In this document: positions 1 through 8,486 of the stretch, in pieces | Layout: each line of letters begins with the position of its first letter | Numbering within the stretch: the stretch's first letter is position 1 | NCBI GenBank assembly: GCA_036704825.1 | Contig: JAUBSN010000021.1 | Location: 30,059-94,058 of the forward strand | Length of the DNA: 64,000 bases | Reading direction: 5' to 3' | Origin: Microcoleus sp036704825 | Lineage (GTDB): Bacteria > Cyanobacteriota > Cyanobacteriia > Cyanobacteriales > Microcoleaceae | The notes under the pieces: model-generated | What the model saw: only the letters and a program-made list of their open reading frames with translations | Told to the model about the DNA's origin: nothing | The model's database searches: none | Position numbers and translations under genes: made by a program

Positions 1-72
1 CCACCGCAGGTATTAGGAGATTAGTTAAAGGTTTGAAGACAATTTTAAACAAGTAAAATAGGAAATTGAAAC

Positions 73-1968
73 ATGGTTGCCACAAACTTGAAAGCAAACA
101 CAAATCTTCAAGATACTTCGGCGGCGAAACTGGCAGAATTGCGCGATTTGATGGCAGATTACGACTTAGATTTCTATTTCATCCCAGCGGTTGACGAACA
201 TTTAAATTTATCAGTTCCAGCAGCCAAGCAGCGGCGGGCTTGGATGTGCGGTTTTACGGGTTCCGCCGGTGATTTGTTGGTTGGCAAAGATTCCGCTTGG
301 TTGTTTGTGGATTCCCGCTATTACGAACAAGCCGAATTGCAAGTCGATACTGGAATTATTCAAATATCGAAACTCGGCTTAGAAGGAAATTTAACCTTAA
401 TTGAAACTTTAGAAAAACTGGCTGTAGAATTTGCCGAAAGATCAACTAAAATTCGCCTTGGTTTTGACCCGTTTACCGTAGCGACAGAGCAATATCAAAA
501 TTGGGTGAAAAAATTTGCAACTGCGGAGATTGAACTCATACCAATCCGGGAGAATTTGACAGACAAAGTGCGATCGCAAAATCCTTGGAAAACCGCAGAG
601 ACTTTACCCGCGATTGATGCAGAACCCATATTTAGCTTACCTGCATCCCTGACAGGAGAAACCGCCTCCGAAAAATTAGCTAGAGTCAGGGAAGCGATGC
701 AAAAAGCCAATATCGACGTGCTTCCGATTACCAACCTGAATCAAATAGCGTGGCTGTTCAATCTCCGAGGATCTGATATTCCCCACATTCCCATTTTCAT
801 ATCCTATGCCATTGTCACCCCAGATTCAGCGTTTTTGTTTACGAATACCGAACGAATTTCGCTAGAAATCAAGCAAGAGTTGCGCGCGGATGTAACTTTG
901 CTTCCCTACGCCGACTATCCGCATACATTAGAAACTTGCGTAAATTTGCCAAATAAAGTTCGGGTACTTTTAGACCCTAAACACAGCACAGCAGGCACGT
1001 ACCAGTTACTCTTAAACCAGCAAGAAGCGCAGTTATGCAATATCGAAATAGTTTTTGAGAGTCATCCGGTGGAAGGGATGAAAGCTCGCAAAAATCCGGT
1101 TGAAATCGAGCAGATGAAATCAGCAAATTTCAAAGCAAGTCGAGCGAAAACTTTGACTTTAAAGTGGTTGACAGAACAGCTAGAAAATGGTAAGGTAGTG
1201 ACAGAGTTTGATGTCAAAGAAAGCATCGAAAGATTTTACCAGGAAGAAACTGATTTTCAGACTTTAACTTTTAGAACGATCGCGGGTGCGGGAGCCAATA
1301 GCTCGATCGTACATTACGGAACCCCCAGCCCAGAAATCACCTTAAAACCGGGGGAATTGCTGCTGCTTGACTCAGGCGCGCAATATTTAGCAGGTACAAC
1401 CGACGATACGAGAACAGTAAGTATCGGAGAACCGACGGCGCTACAAATAGAACACTACACAACAGTCTTAATCGCGCACATCAACTGTGCAATGCAGCAA
1501 TTTCCCAAAGGAACAACGGGAGCGCAATTAGATGCGATCGCCCGTGCGGTATTATGGCAACAACAGCTAGACTACGGACACGGCACCGGGCACGGAGTCG
1601 GCGCATTTTTAGCAGGTCACGAAGGGCCAAACGGCATCAGCAAATCTGTGCGGTATCCCCTGGAAGCCGGAATGGTAACTAGCATCGAACCGGGATATTA
1701 CGAACCGGGATGGGGCGGAATTCGCATCGAAAATCTCTATGTTGTCAGGGAAATGCCATCCAAAAACGGTGTGGTTTGGTACGGGTTTGAACCGCTGACG
1801 TATATTCCGTTTGAGCGCAAATTGATAAATGTCGATCGACTCTCAAAGGCTCAACTAGCATGGTTGAATAATTATCACGCTTCGGTAGTCGAGAAACTCG
1901 AACCCGTACTTGATGCAGCAACAATTGAATGGTTGAAACAAGCCTGCGCTGCGTTAGGTAAAATTTAA
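73..1968 (+). CDS. Xaa-Pro aminopeptidase (aminopeptidase P, M24B)
   Basis: Cytosolic metallopeptidase that removes an N-terminal residue next to proline. At 631 residues it is the long, three-domain form: two N-terminal creatinase-like domains (roughly 1-340) and a C-terminal pita-bread catalytic domain. The dinuclear metal ligands are visible: Asp near 433 (LLLDSGAQ), Asp near 444 (TTDDTRT), the His of the HGTGHGVG region near 505, and Glu in SIEPGYY and in RIENL. Start: the ATG lies about 10 bases after AGGAAA. It is monocistronic as far as can be seen; the next gene is on the other strand beyond a palindromic repeat. The family assignment is firm; the physiological substrate is not readable. 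Confidence 0.95.
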   Translation: MVATNLKANTNLQDTSAAKLAELRDLMADYDLDFYFIPAVDEHLNLSVPAAKQRRAWMCGFTGSAGDLLVGKDSAWLFVDSRYYEQAELQVDTGIIQISKLGLEGNLTLIETLEKLAVEFAERSTKIRLGFDPFTVATEQYQNWVKKFATAEIELIPIRENLTDKVRSQNPWKTAETLPAIDAEPIFSLPASLTGETASEKLARVREAMQKANIDVLPITNLNQIAWLFNLRGSDIPHIPIFISYAIVTPDSAFLFTNTERISLEIKQELRADVTLLPYADYPHTLETCVNLPNKVRVLLDPKHSTAGTYQLLLNQQEAQLCNIEIVFESHPVEGMKARKNPVEIEQMKSANFKASRAKTLTLKWLTEQLENGKVVTEFDVKESIERFYQEETDFQTLTFRTIAGAGANSSIVHYGTPSPEITLKPGELLLLDSGAQYLAGTTDDTRTVSIGEPTALQIEHYTTVLIAHINCAMQQFPKGTTGAQLDAIARAVLWQQQLDYGHGTGHGVGAFLAGHEGPNGISKSVRYPLEAGMVTSIEPGYYEPGWGGIRIENLYVVREMPSKNGVVWYGFEPLTYIPFERKLINVDRLSKAQLAWLNNYHASVVEKLEPVLDAATIEWLKQACAALGKI

Positions 1969-1986
1969 TAGGTTTAGTTAAGCCAT

Positions 1987-2068
1987 ATCCCCCCTTAAAA
2001 AGGGCGGGAAAATAGCTGCATCAAAGTCAACCCCTACTCCCCTTTTTAAGGGGAATTTAGGGGGATCT
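1987..2068. repeat. Palindromic intergenic repeat
   Basis: Two G/C-run arms with AAAAAGGG/CCCTTTTT cores lie between two convergent genes; transcripts could fold into a large hairpin. It resembles dispersed palindromic repeats common in filamentous cyanobacteria and may act as a bidirectional terminator (inference). Confidence 0.5.
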
Positions 2069-2104
2069 CCGAGCAAGAAATAGTCCTCTCCCCAGCGTAT
2101 TGGA

Positions 2105-3253
2105 TTATAAATTCGCCTTAAGCAAACGTCTTTTCAATCCAGAGCGACTGCTATATTTATCGTGCAGTTGTTGAATCCGTGTTAAAAACTTAATTTGCTG
2201 CTTTTGATAATCCGCCAAATCTCGGAGTTTTAAAAGTAAAGGCACTACTTCATCGTAAGACTTAGAAGTTCCTTTTTGAATGAGAGCATCTATATCTTCC
2301 CAAGCAGCAGTTTCTCGCTTAGCCAAAGCTTCTAATTCTCTGATTCGTGCAGCTTGAGCTTCCTGTTTTTTTCTCTCTTCGTCTTGTTTTTCTTCCTTTT
2401 CTGCGCTTGCTAAAAGCTGACGAATTGTTCGTTTTCCGGGCTCTTCATTTGGCGTAACTTCCATTAATTCTGACAATTTTTTACCCAACTCAATAGAGAG
2501 ATTAGATTCTCCTTTGAGTAACCGCAGTAAAAAAGTATCGACTTCAGAACGATCGAGTTTTTTGATTGCTTCTTTGATGCTACTTTCGGGAATTGAAGGT
2601 TTAGTAACACTCGCACTGATTGCAGCTTTCAGTAGATGCTCATCCACTTCAAAAATATCGATAAAAGCCTGTAACGATGAAGATAACTTACCGAAATTAG
2701 GAGGAACAGGTGGTTCTAGCCCTTCTTCATTATTTTCATCATCATCATCATCTCGCTCCTCTTCATTTTCGTCGTCGAGTTCATCAAGATAGGTAATCCC
2801 TTTCAACCAAGCCAAATAAAGTAAACGATAATCTCCCTGCAAAATTTCCTGGCGCAAACCTATCAAAGAGGATAAATTCCCTTCTCCCTCTATCCACCCA
2901 TCAAAACCTTCTTCCTCATTAATAGAAATTTCTAAAATGACAAAATCATTAATTTCTGAAACCTCAACTATATCTTCAACACAATATTTCTGCATCAGTT
3001 CGACATCAATCAAACCTTTGGGAAAACGAAACATTAGTTGCAACGATCCCCAATTAGCTATGTAAAACATAGCATCGAAATATTTGACTAATAATTGTTT
3101 TTCGTTGCCCGGTAAGTCTCCATAGCTATAAACAAAGATAGCTCTATTAGAGCTTATTTGCGCGCGACTAGAGAGTTGGCTGAGTGCTTCTTGTTCGGAT
3201 TGAGTCAAAGGTCGATCGACGCTTTGAAACTCGTAATATTGATATTCGCTCAT
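2105..3253 (-). CDS. Conserved hypothetical acidic protein
   Basis: Not recognised. It is 382 residues and strongly charged. A run of Asp/Glu/Asn lies near residues 157-175 (DDDDENNEE), and a basic, probably coiled-coil C-terminal third starts near 270 (EKEEKQDEERKKQEAQAARI) and ends in a Lys/Arg-rich tail. There is no signal peptide or membrane segment, so it is probably cytosolic. It follows the next upstream gene on the same strand by only 6 bases, so the two are likely one operon. The N-terminal half mixes beta- and alpha-like segments without a motif I know. Function unknown. Confidence 0.7.
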   Translation of the reverse strand: MSEYQYYEFQSVDRPLTQSEQEALSQLSSRAQISSNRAIFVYSYGDLPGNEKQLLVKYFDAMFYIANWGSLQLMFRFPKGLIDVELMQKYCVEDIVEVSEINDFVILEISINEEEGFDGWIEGEGNLSSLIGLRQEILQGDYRLLYLAWLKGITYLDELDDENEEERDDDDDENNEEGLEPPVPPNFGKLSSSLQAFIDIFEVDEHLLKAAISASVTKPSIPESSIKEAIKKLDRSEVDTFLLRLLKGESNLSIELGKKLSELMEVTPNEEPGKRTIRQLLASAEKEEKQDEERKKQEAQAARIRELEALAKRETAAWEDIDALIQKGTSKSYDEVVPLLLKLRDLADYQKQQIKFLTRIQQLHDKYSSRSGLKRRLLKANL

Positions 3254-3259
3254 TTTGAG

Positions 3260-3703
3260 TTATTCCAAGTACATAGAAGAGATGTCAAAGGCTTCTTCAG
3301 GCGTACCATAAAAACTGCCATTTCTGAACATACAAGGCTCGTATTTTTCACTGCTATAGGCGTAAAACCCCAGAGTCCAAGCTTCTTCATCACTAAAGTA
3401 ACGCAGCCGACACAGGTGAAGGGGGGTATTTCGCCTTAGTTCTAAATATTCTTCACGAGATACTCCAAGGTCTTTGCTTGGAAAGTCTAGGGGGACATCA
3501 GGTTCTGTATAGGCATCAATGTAACAAAACTGACTGCGAAAGCGGATGCCTAGGCGAGTGTACTTACCAGCGTAGTTAGCAGCAGCATAATCGAGAATAC
3601 GCTGCTTCACCCGTTCTTGAACAGCAGGAGGGATTTTCACTCCGCCTGAATGTGGATCTCTTACCCAAGGGGACATTTCGCTGCTCCGGTACAGTGCTGA
3701 CAA
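3260..3703 (-). CDS. Conserved hypothetical protein, first gene of a two-gene unit
   Basis: Not recognised; 147 residues, soluble and rich in Tyr and Phe. The real start may be the internal Met at residue 10 (MSPWVRDPHSGG, ATG at 3676), because the preceding residues look like untranslated leader. The ending (GTPEEAFDISSMYLE) is compact and suggests a small globular protein. It is followed after 6 bases by the 382-residue acidic protein, so the products may act together. No toxin, nuclease or regulator motif is visible. Confidence 0.65.
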   Translation of the reverse strand: MSALYRSSEMSPWVRDPHSGGVKIPPAVQERVKQRILDYAAANYAGKYTRLGIRFRSQFCYIDAYTEPDVPLDFPSKDLGVSREEYLELRRNTPLHLCRLRYFSDEEAWTLGFYAYSSEKYEPCMFRNGSFYGTPEEAFDISSMYLE

Positions 3704-3891
3704 ATTTAGTTTAGAATAACTTGCTAACTTTAGTTGCTAACATTTAATCAAGCTTGATAATCAGATGCTCAAGTTTGCGATCGCCAGATTCAATCTAGCT
3801 CTAGATATTTCTATTTTTGGAAAAAAGATTACGTTAGCAATCAAAATTGCTGAAGCGGGCGACAAGCGCCTTGAGACGATCGCTTACGGGG

Positions 3892-3933
3892 CAAAAAAAA
3901 ATAAAGGCTAGAAGTTTTATCTAGCCTTTATTT
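3892..3933 (-). terminator. Intrinsic terminator of tRNA-Thr
   Basis: A perfect 13-bp hairpin (arms 3899-3911 and 3921-3933, 9-base loop) followed on the minus strand by a run of nine T. It lies 9 bases downstream of the tRNA-Thr 3' end, in the right orientation. Confidence 0.85.
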
Positions 3934-3942
3934 CATGAAATA

Positions 3943-4015
3943 AGCTGGTGACAAGACTCGAACTTGCGACAGGCTGATTACAAATCAGCTACTCTACCAA
4001 CTGAGTTACACCAGC
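3943..4015 (-). tRNA. tRNA-Thr (anticodon TGT)
   Basis: Cloverleaf on the minus strand: acceptor GCTGGTG pairs with CACCAGC, anticodon arm GCTGA-TTTGTAA-TCAGC gives anticodon TGT, and the T arm contains GTTCGAGTC. It is 73 bases long with no encoded CCA. Followed directly by an intrinsic terminator. Confidence 0.95.
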
Positions 4016-4133
4016 AGTAAAACTTAATATAGCAAACTTATAGTCATTAGCGCAACCCCCCCAGCCATTTTTTTTTTCAAATTCGCTCAAAACCCCTCCC
4101 CGTAAGGGCAAAACCGGAATTATCGTCTCCTGG

Positions 4134-4309
4134 GCGCACCCCGATATCAGAAACCGGGTTTCTTTCTATATTTCTCCTTACTCAACCCAAATTTTCTCAG
4201 AAACCCGGTTTCTCGCCTCATCCTGCGCGCACCCAGATCTCAGAAACCCGGTTTCTGAGTGTATTTCTGGTTACTCAACCCAAATCTTCTCAGAAACCCG
4301 GTTTCTCGC
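4134..4309. repeat. Tandem unit carrying four AGAAACCSGGTTTCT palindromes
   Basis: The 15-bp near-perfect palindrome AGAAACCSGGTTTCT occurs at 4149, 4199, 4242 and 4292. Pairs are separated by a conserved ACTCAACCCAAA stretch, so a unit of about 93 bp has been duplicated. Related single copies occur near 49015-49075 and 51845-52130, marking a dispersed family. Confidence 0.8.
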
Positions 4310-4336
4310 CCCAAAATCTAAAATCCTAGTCGCGTG

Positions 4337-4397
4337 GTGGGGGCGGGTTTATATAGACTGTTAGTGAGAACAATAGATGTTTGGTGAACCCGCCCGT
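4337..4397. repeat. GGGCGGGTTTA...AACCCGCCC dispersed palindrome
   Basis: Inverted GGGCGGGTT / AACCCGCCC ends enclose an AT-rich centre. The same family appears at 8281-8450 (two copies), 19981-20045 and 20114-20175. The 445-base gap between tRNA-Thr and the WD40 gene holds only this and the tandem palindromes before it. Confidence 0.7.
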
Positions 4398-4460
4398 ACA
4401 ACTATTCTTGTTAATTAGCGGACAGGATATGTCAACTGACAACTGTCAACTGCCAATTAA

Positions 4461-6617
4461 CTAATCGCAGCGCCAAATCTTAATCGTCTGATCCGCACTG
4501 CCGCTGGCGAGCAAATTGCCCGAAGGCGCGATCGCCACCGAGTACACCGTACCCGAATGTCCCTTAAGACTGCTCAACAACTCCCCGGTCTGCAAATTCC
4601 AAATATTAATCGTATTATCATCGCAGCCGCTAACCAAAGTCAAACCGTCCCCACTGATAGCAACCGAATCGCCCCGACTCACATAATTCTGCAAAATATG
4701 CAGCGCCTCATTCGTTCCTAAATTCGTTACACCCTTTCCCTTCGCATAATGAGTATTTAAAATCCGCAACAAACTGCCCGTGTGCAAATTCCGCAGTTTA
4801 ATCGTATAATCATTGCTCACGCTAGCAAGAATCTGACCGTCTGGCGCGATCGCCACAGAATTCACCCCAACATTCAACCCCGAAAGAGTCCGCAGCAACT
4901 TGCCGCTTTCGACATCCCAAACCTTGCTCGTCGCATCCGAACTGCCACTGGCCAATATTTTACCGTCCGGGCTAAAAACCACCGCATTCACATTGTCAGA
5001 ATGACCCTTCAAAGTCCGCAGCAACTCACCACTCCGCAAATTCCATAACTTAATCGTATTATCAGCCCCGCCGCAGCTAGCAATTACCAGGCGCTTCGGG
5101 TTAATCGCCACCGAATTCACCTCCATAGAATGTCCCGGAAAAGTACACAGCAAATCACCGTTGTGCAAATTCCAAAACTTAATTGTTTCGTCAGAACTGC
5201 CGCTGACCAACATTTTTCCGTCATAGCTAATAGCAACTGAATTTACGCGATCGGAATGTCCCGTCAGAGTGCCAATTAATTCTGCTGTTTCTAAATTCCA
5301 AATCTTAATAGTTTTATCCCAACTACCGCTAGCCAAAATTTTGCCGTCCGGGCTAATAGCCAGAGAATTCACAAACGATGAATGTCCCGGCAGCGTATAT
5401 ACACACCGCCATTTCTGATGTTTTAATTTGTGAGCTAATTCCTTCACCCGCTTAGCTGCCGCCTCAGCTTCCTCTCTGCGTTTGAGTTCAGCCTCCTCCA
5501 AACGCTGGCGTTCCGCCCTAGCTTTCGCCTCTCGCAGCGCCAGCCGCCGCATCTCTCCCTTATAGACTATTCGCTGCTGCTCCTGAATTTCTTTAAGAGT
5601 TTCAATATACGGTTGGGCCCAATCTTTGGAAAACCATTCCCGAGCAAATTCCGCCTCTAATTTAAATAACTGAGGCTCGTGAGTAAAATCGATATTTAAA
5701 TAATACAAATCAGCTAAAAAAGCCGCCAACAACTTGTGAATAGTCACAATTATTTGCCGAATAATCCGCAGGCTCAGCTTTTGATCTTTCCCCTCCGCCT
5801 CCAACTGGTGATAAACCTCTTCCCAATTCCAAGGCTGCATCGCCACTAGAGAAACGCTCTGATTTATGATTCCCCAAAAACCCACATGAAAATTCACTTC
5901 ATAATCGCTGATATCGCTGTACAGTATAGCTGTCGGTACGGGAGACAAAACAGTCTGCAACCGCTCCACATCTATATCAGAAATAAATTTTTTGAAATAG
6001 TCTCCGTAAAACTGAACCGGGCACAAATCTGCATGGGGGGGGTAGTGCTGGTTCAAAAAAGCTCTTAACTTAGCCGGCAGCTCGATATTCAGATTGTGGC
6101 GAAACGAATCAGGGCAATCTTGGCTAATTTTTGCCGGAGCAACTAACAGCAGCAATCGGTGCTGCTGCTGCTGCAAAATCTGTTCAGTTTCCTGCCTGCT
6201 CAAATTAGAAAACCAGTTGTCCCTGTCCCAAATTGTTTGAATTTCGCTCAGCTTAACTCGAATTGCTTCTGATTGAAACTCCCGCATTAAGTCGCGGCAA
6301 AGTCGGCTAATTGCCCGCTTATCTCTTAGTTCTTGTGCCTTAATTCGGTTAGCGCGTTCTTCTTTTACCCTTTCTTCTGCGTCGGCTAGCGCGATTAATT
6401 CTTGTTCTCTGGCCTGCTGCCGCTGCAAATATCTCACTTGTGCTTTAATCCAGCGCGGGTCTTTTTTGATTTGCTGGTTCAAAGCACAAGAACCAGACGG
6501 CTCAATTTCTGCATAGCGTTCGTTGACAGCGCTTGCTCCCAATCTTTCTCCCAATTCAGAGGCTACAGGCTTCAACAGTTCAATTAGGGTGTCAGAGACT
6601 GGGCGGGGTAATGACAT
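4461..6617 (-). CDS. WD40 repeat protein with unrecognised N-terminal half
   Basis: 718 residues. The C-terminal part, from about residue 407, holds seven WD40 blades (GHSSFVNSLAIS, GHSDRVNSVAIS, GHSMEVNSVAIN and so on, each ending near IKIWN), enough for one closed propeller. Blade 6 is expanded and degenerate. The propeller is joined by a charged coiled coil (about 355-405, rich in Ala/Glu/Arg). Residues 1-110 are also charged and helical, and about 120-350 is a mixed domain I do not recognise. There is no signal peptide or membrane segment. Propellers of this kind usually serve as protein-binding scaffolds; with no kinase or NTPase motif visible, the role of the N-terminal domain is open. 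It is monocistronic. Confidence 0.85.
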   Translation of the reverse strand: MSLPRPVSDTLIELLKPVASELGERLGASAVNERYAEIEPSGSCALNQQIKKDPRWIKAQVRYLQRQQAREQELIALADAEERVKEERANRIKAQELRDKRAISRLCRDLMREFQSEAIRVKLSEIQTIWDRDNWFSNLSRQETEQILQQQQHRLLLLVAPAKISQDCPDSFRHNLNIELPAKLRAFLNQHYPPHADLCPVQFYGDYFKKFISDIDVERLQTVLSPVPTAILYSDISDYEVNFHVGFWGIINQSVSLVAMQPWNWEEVYHQLEAEGKDQKLSLRIIRQIIVTIHKLLAAFLADLYYLNIDFTHEPQLFKLEAEFAREWFSKDWAQPYIETLKEIQEQQRIVYKGEMRRLALREAKARAERQRLEEAELKRREEAEAAAKRVKELAHKLKHQKWRCVYTLPGHSSFVNSLAISPDGKILASGSWDKTIKIWNLETAELIGTLTGHSDRVNSVAISYDGKMLVSGSSDETIKFWNLHNGDLLCTFPGHSMEVNSVAINPKRLVIASCGGADNTIKLWNLRSGELLRTLKGHSDNVNAVVFSPDGKILASGSSDATSKVWDVESGKLLRTLSGLNVGVNSVAIAPDGQILASVSNDYTIKLRNLHTGSLLRILNTHYAKGKGVTNLGTNEALHILQNYVSRGDSVAISGDGLTLVSGCDDNTINIWNLQTGELLSSLKGHSGTVYSVAIAPSGNLLASGSADQTIKIWRCD

Positions 6618-6669
6618 ACCAGTTAAAACTTTTTCTTATTTAAGGGCGATCGCGCGAGTCAATCTATTT

Positions 6670-6800
6670 TAGATTTTAGATTTTAGATTAAAGAATTGAA
6701 GCATTGACTTGCGCGAGAGAAATTCGGGGGATTCTCGATCGGATACAGGTTTTTTATTTCTGGACGGATGAATCCGGCGGCTTGTATCCTGGACGCTTGA
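6670..6800 (+). repeat. Two-copy dispersed hairpin element, copy 1
   Basis: About 130 bp, matched by an inverted copy at 49832-49950. Shared blocks include GAATTGAAGCATT, GGATACAGGTTTTTTATTTC and GGATGAATCCGG. The ends of the 3' half can pair (GGATACAGG at 6741 with CTTGTATCC at 6781), with a small GGAT/ATCC hairpin inside. It sits 52 bp upstream of the divergent WD40 gene. It could be a MITE-like repeat or a structured RNA; no ORF is conserved. Confidence 0.7.
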
Positions 6801-7031
6801 TTGTCAGGCATATCTCGATGAGGCGGGATCTTGGCATGAGCCCTACATATGGGCGATCGGTCAACGTATCTGTAAGGCGTATCATGCAGTAGCGCCAGCT
6901 TAGCACTTTAACTCAATCACGATCTTTATTTATACACTTTACATTTTACTCCGAATCTGAATCCAAAGCACCGACGGAAAAGACTTCAGGATATGCGATC
7001 GACCCTGAGATCCCCCAATTTGTTTTTTTTG

Positions 7032-7060
7032 TTGCCATTTGACTCGCTCTTGTCTATAAT
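7032..7060 (+). promoter_or_regulatory. Promoter of sbpA
   Basis: TTGCCA (7032-7037) and TATAAT (7055-7060) are separated by exactly 17 bases, a near-consensus sigma-70-type promoter, with transcription expected to start near 7067. It lies about 68 bases before the sbpA start codon. Confidence 0.65.
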
Positions 7061-7079
7061 CATACTTCACAACCATAAT

Positions 7080-7105
7080 TACGGTATTCCGACCTAATAA
7101 CCGTA
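7080..7105 (+). promoter_or_regulatory. Possible operator, imperfect inverted repeat
   Basis: TACGGTATT ... AATAACCGTA forms an imperfect palindrome between the sbpA promoter and its start codon. Its place would suit a sulfur-responsive LysR-type regulator such as CysR or CysB, but this is inference from location and symmetry only. Confidence 0.3.
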
Positions 7106-7128
7106 CTTTTACTAGAGGAACAAATATA

Positions 7129-8271
7129 ATGAGTCCGTGGCAACGCCTAACTCAACACCTTCAGTGGCCGCAACAGCCACCAGCCAGCACAAATCAATCA
7201 TTGACTGCCCTGAAAAGATTTGTGTCGCTATTTTTAGTGGGAATAACTTTAAGTCTGGCAGTTGCATCCTGCGGTCAGGGAAGCACTAACAACCCCGCAG
7301 CCACTCCAGGCGGTGCTAGCCCAGCAGCCAGCAAAGGCAACCTAGAATTAACCCTAGTATCCTTCGCCGTCACCAAAGCCGCCCACGAAGCCATAATTCC
7401 CAAATTCGTAGAACAATGGCAAAAAGAAAAAGGCCAAACCGTCACCTTCAACCAAAGCTACGGCGGTTCCGGTTCCCAAACTCGGGCTGTAATTGACGGT
7501 TTAGAAGCAGACATCGTACACCTAGCCCTCGCCCTCGACACGACCAAAATCGAAAAAGCCGGACTCATTGAGCCCGGGTGGGAAAAAGAAGTCCCCAACG
7601 AAGGCATAGTCAGCAAATCCGTAGCAGCAATAGTCACCCGCGACGGCAATCCCAAAGGCCTCCAAACCTGGGAAGATTTAAGCAAAGATGGAGTAAAATT
7701 AATTACCGCCGATCCTAAAACTTCAGGCGTTGCGCGCTGGAATTTCCTCGCACTTTGGGGATCGGTTGTTAAAACCGGAGGAGACGAAACCAAAGCATTA
7801 GACTTGACTACTAAAGTCTACAAAAACGTCCCCATCCTGACTAAAGATGCCCGGGAAGCAACCGATGTATTTTTCAAACAAGGGCAAGGCGACGCCTTAA
7901 TTAATTACGAAAACGAGATTATTTTGGCTGGTGAGAAAGGCGAAAAACCGACTTATACTATTCCCGAAGTCAATGTTTCGATCGACAATCCCATTGCCGT
8001 TGTCGATAAAAACGTTGATAAACACGGCACTCGCGAAGTCGCCGAAGCATTTGTCAAGTTCCTGTACACCCCAGAAGCTCAGAGAGAATTTGCCAAAGTA
8101 GGCTTCCGCCCAGTAGATGCGACAGTAGCGGCGGAACCAGAATTTGTTCAAAAATATGCCCCCGTCAAAACCCTATTTACAGCTCAAGACTTAGGAGGCT
8201 GGGGAGATATTCAGAAGAAATTCTTCGATGACGGAGCTGTTTTTGACAAAATCCAAGCTTCAATTAGATAG
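7129..8271 (+). CDS. sbpA: Sulfate ABC transporter substrate-binding protein
   Basis: Periplasmic sulfate/thiosulfate-binding protein, 380 residues. An extended cytoplasmic N-terminus (to about residue 33) precedes a membrane segment and a lipobox-like LAVASC, so the mature form is probably a lipoprotein anchored at Cys near 48. The SBP fold carries family blocks: VTFNQSYGGSGSQTRAVIDG, ADIVHLALALDTTKIEKAGL and KTSGVARWNFLALWG. AGAGGAA just before the ATG serves as the ribosome site. It is followed by cysT and cysW and preceded by a strong promoter. The 215-base gap to cysT holds two dispersed palindromes, which could lower downstream expression relative to the abundant binding protein. Confidence 0.93.
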   Translation: MSPWQRLTQHLQWPQQPPASTNQSLTALKRFVSLFLVGITLSLAVASCGQGSTNNPAATPGGASPAASKGNLELTLVSFAVTKAAHEAIIPKFVEQWQKEKGQTVTFNQSYGGSGSQTRAVIDGLEADIVHLALALDTTKIEKAGLIEPGWEKEVPNEGIVSKSVAAIVTRDGNPKGLQTWEDLSKDGVKLITADPKTSGVARWNFLALWGSVVKTGGDETKALDLTTKVYKNVPILTKDAREATDVFFKQGQGDALINYENEIILAGEKGEKPTYTIPEVNVSIDNPIAVVDKNVDKHGTREVAEAFVKFLYTPEAQREFAKVGFRPVDATVAAEPEFVQKYAPVKTLFTAQDLGGWGDIQKKFFDDGAVFDKIQASIR

Positions 8272-8280
8272 CAGTGACCG

Positions 8281-8450
8281 GAGCGGGCTTACGAGATGAT
8301 TGGTTGTAGGCAATTATTTTTGGTAAAACCCGTATCTGGTATGCTGCGTCGCTGCTAGATATTCGATCGCGCTACATCTATCTCATCGGCCAGGGCGGGT
8401 TTACAAGATCGTTGGTTTTAGGCAATTTTTTTTGGTAAAACCCGCCCCTA
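8281..8450. repeat. Two GGGCGGGTTTA palindromic repeats inside the sulfate operon
   Basis: Two related copies (8281-8340 and 8393-8450) share TTGGTTxTAGGCAATT and TTGGTAAAACCCG. Their inverted ends can form hairpins in the sbpA-cysT intergenic RNA, a plausible partial terminator or stabiliser of upstream message. Other members lie at 4337, 19981 and 20114. Confidence 0.7.
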
Positions 8451-8486
8451 AAGAAATTATTCTTTCCAACTCAAAACTATTCTATT

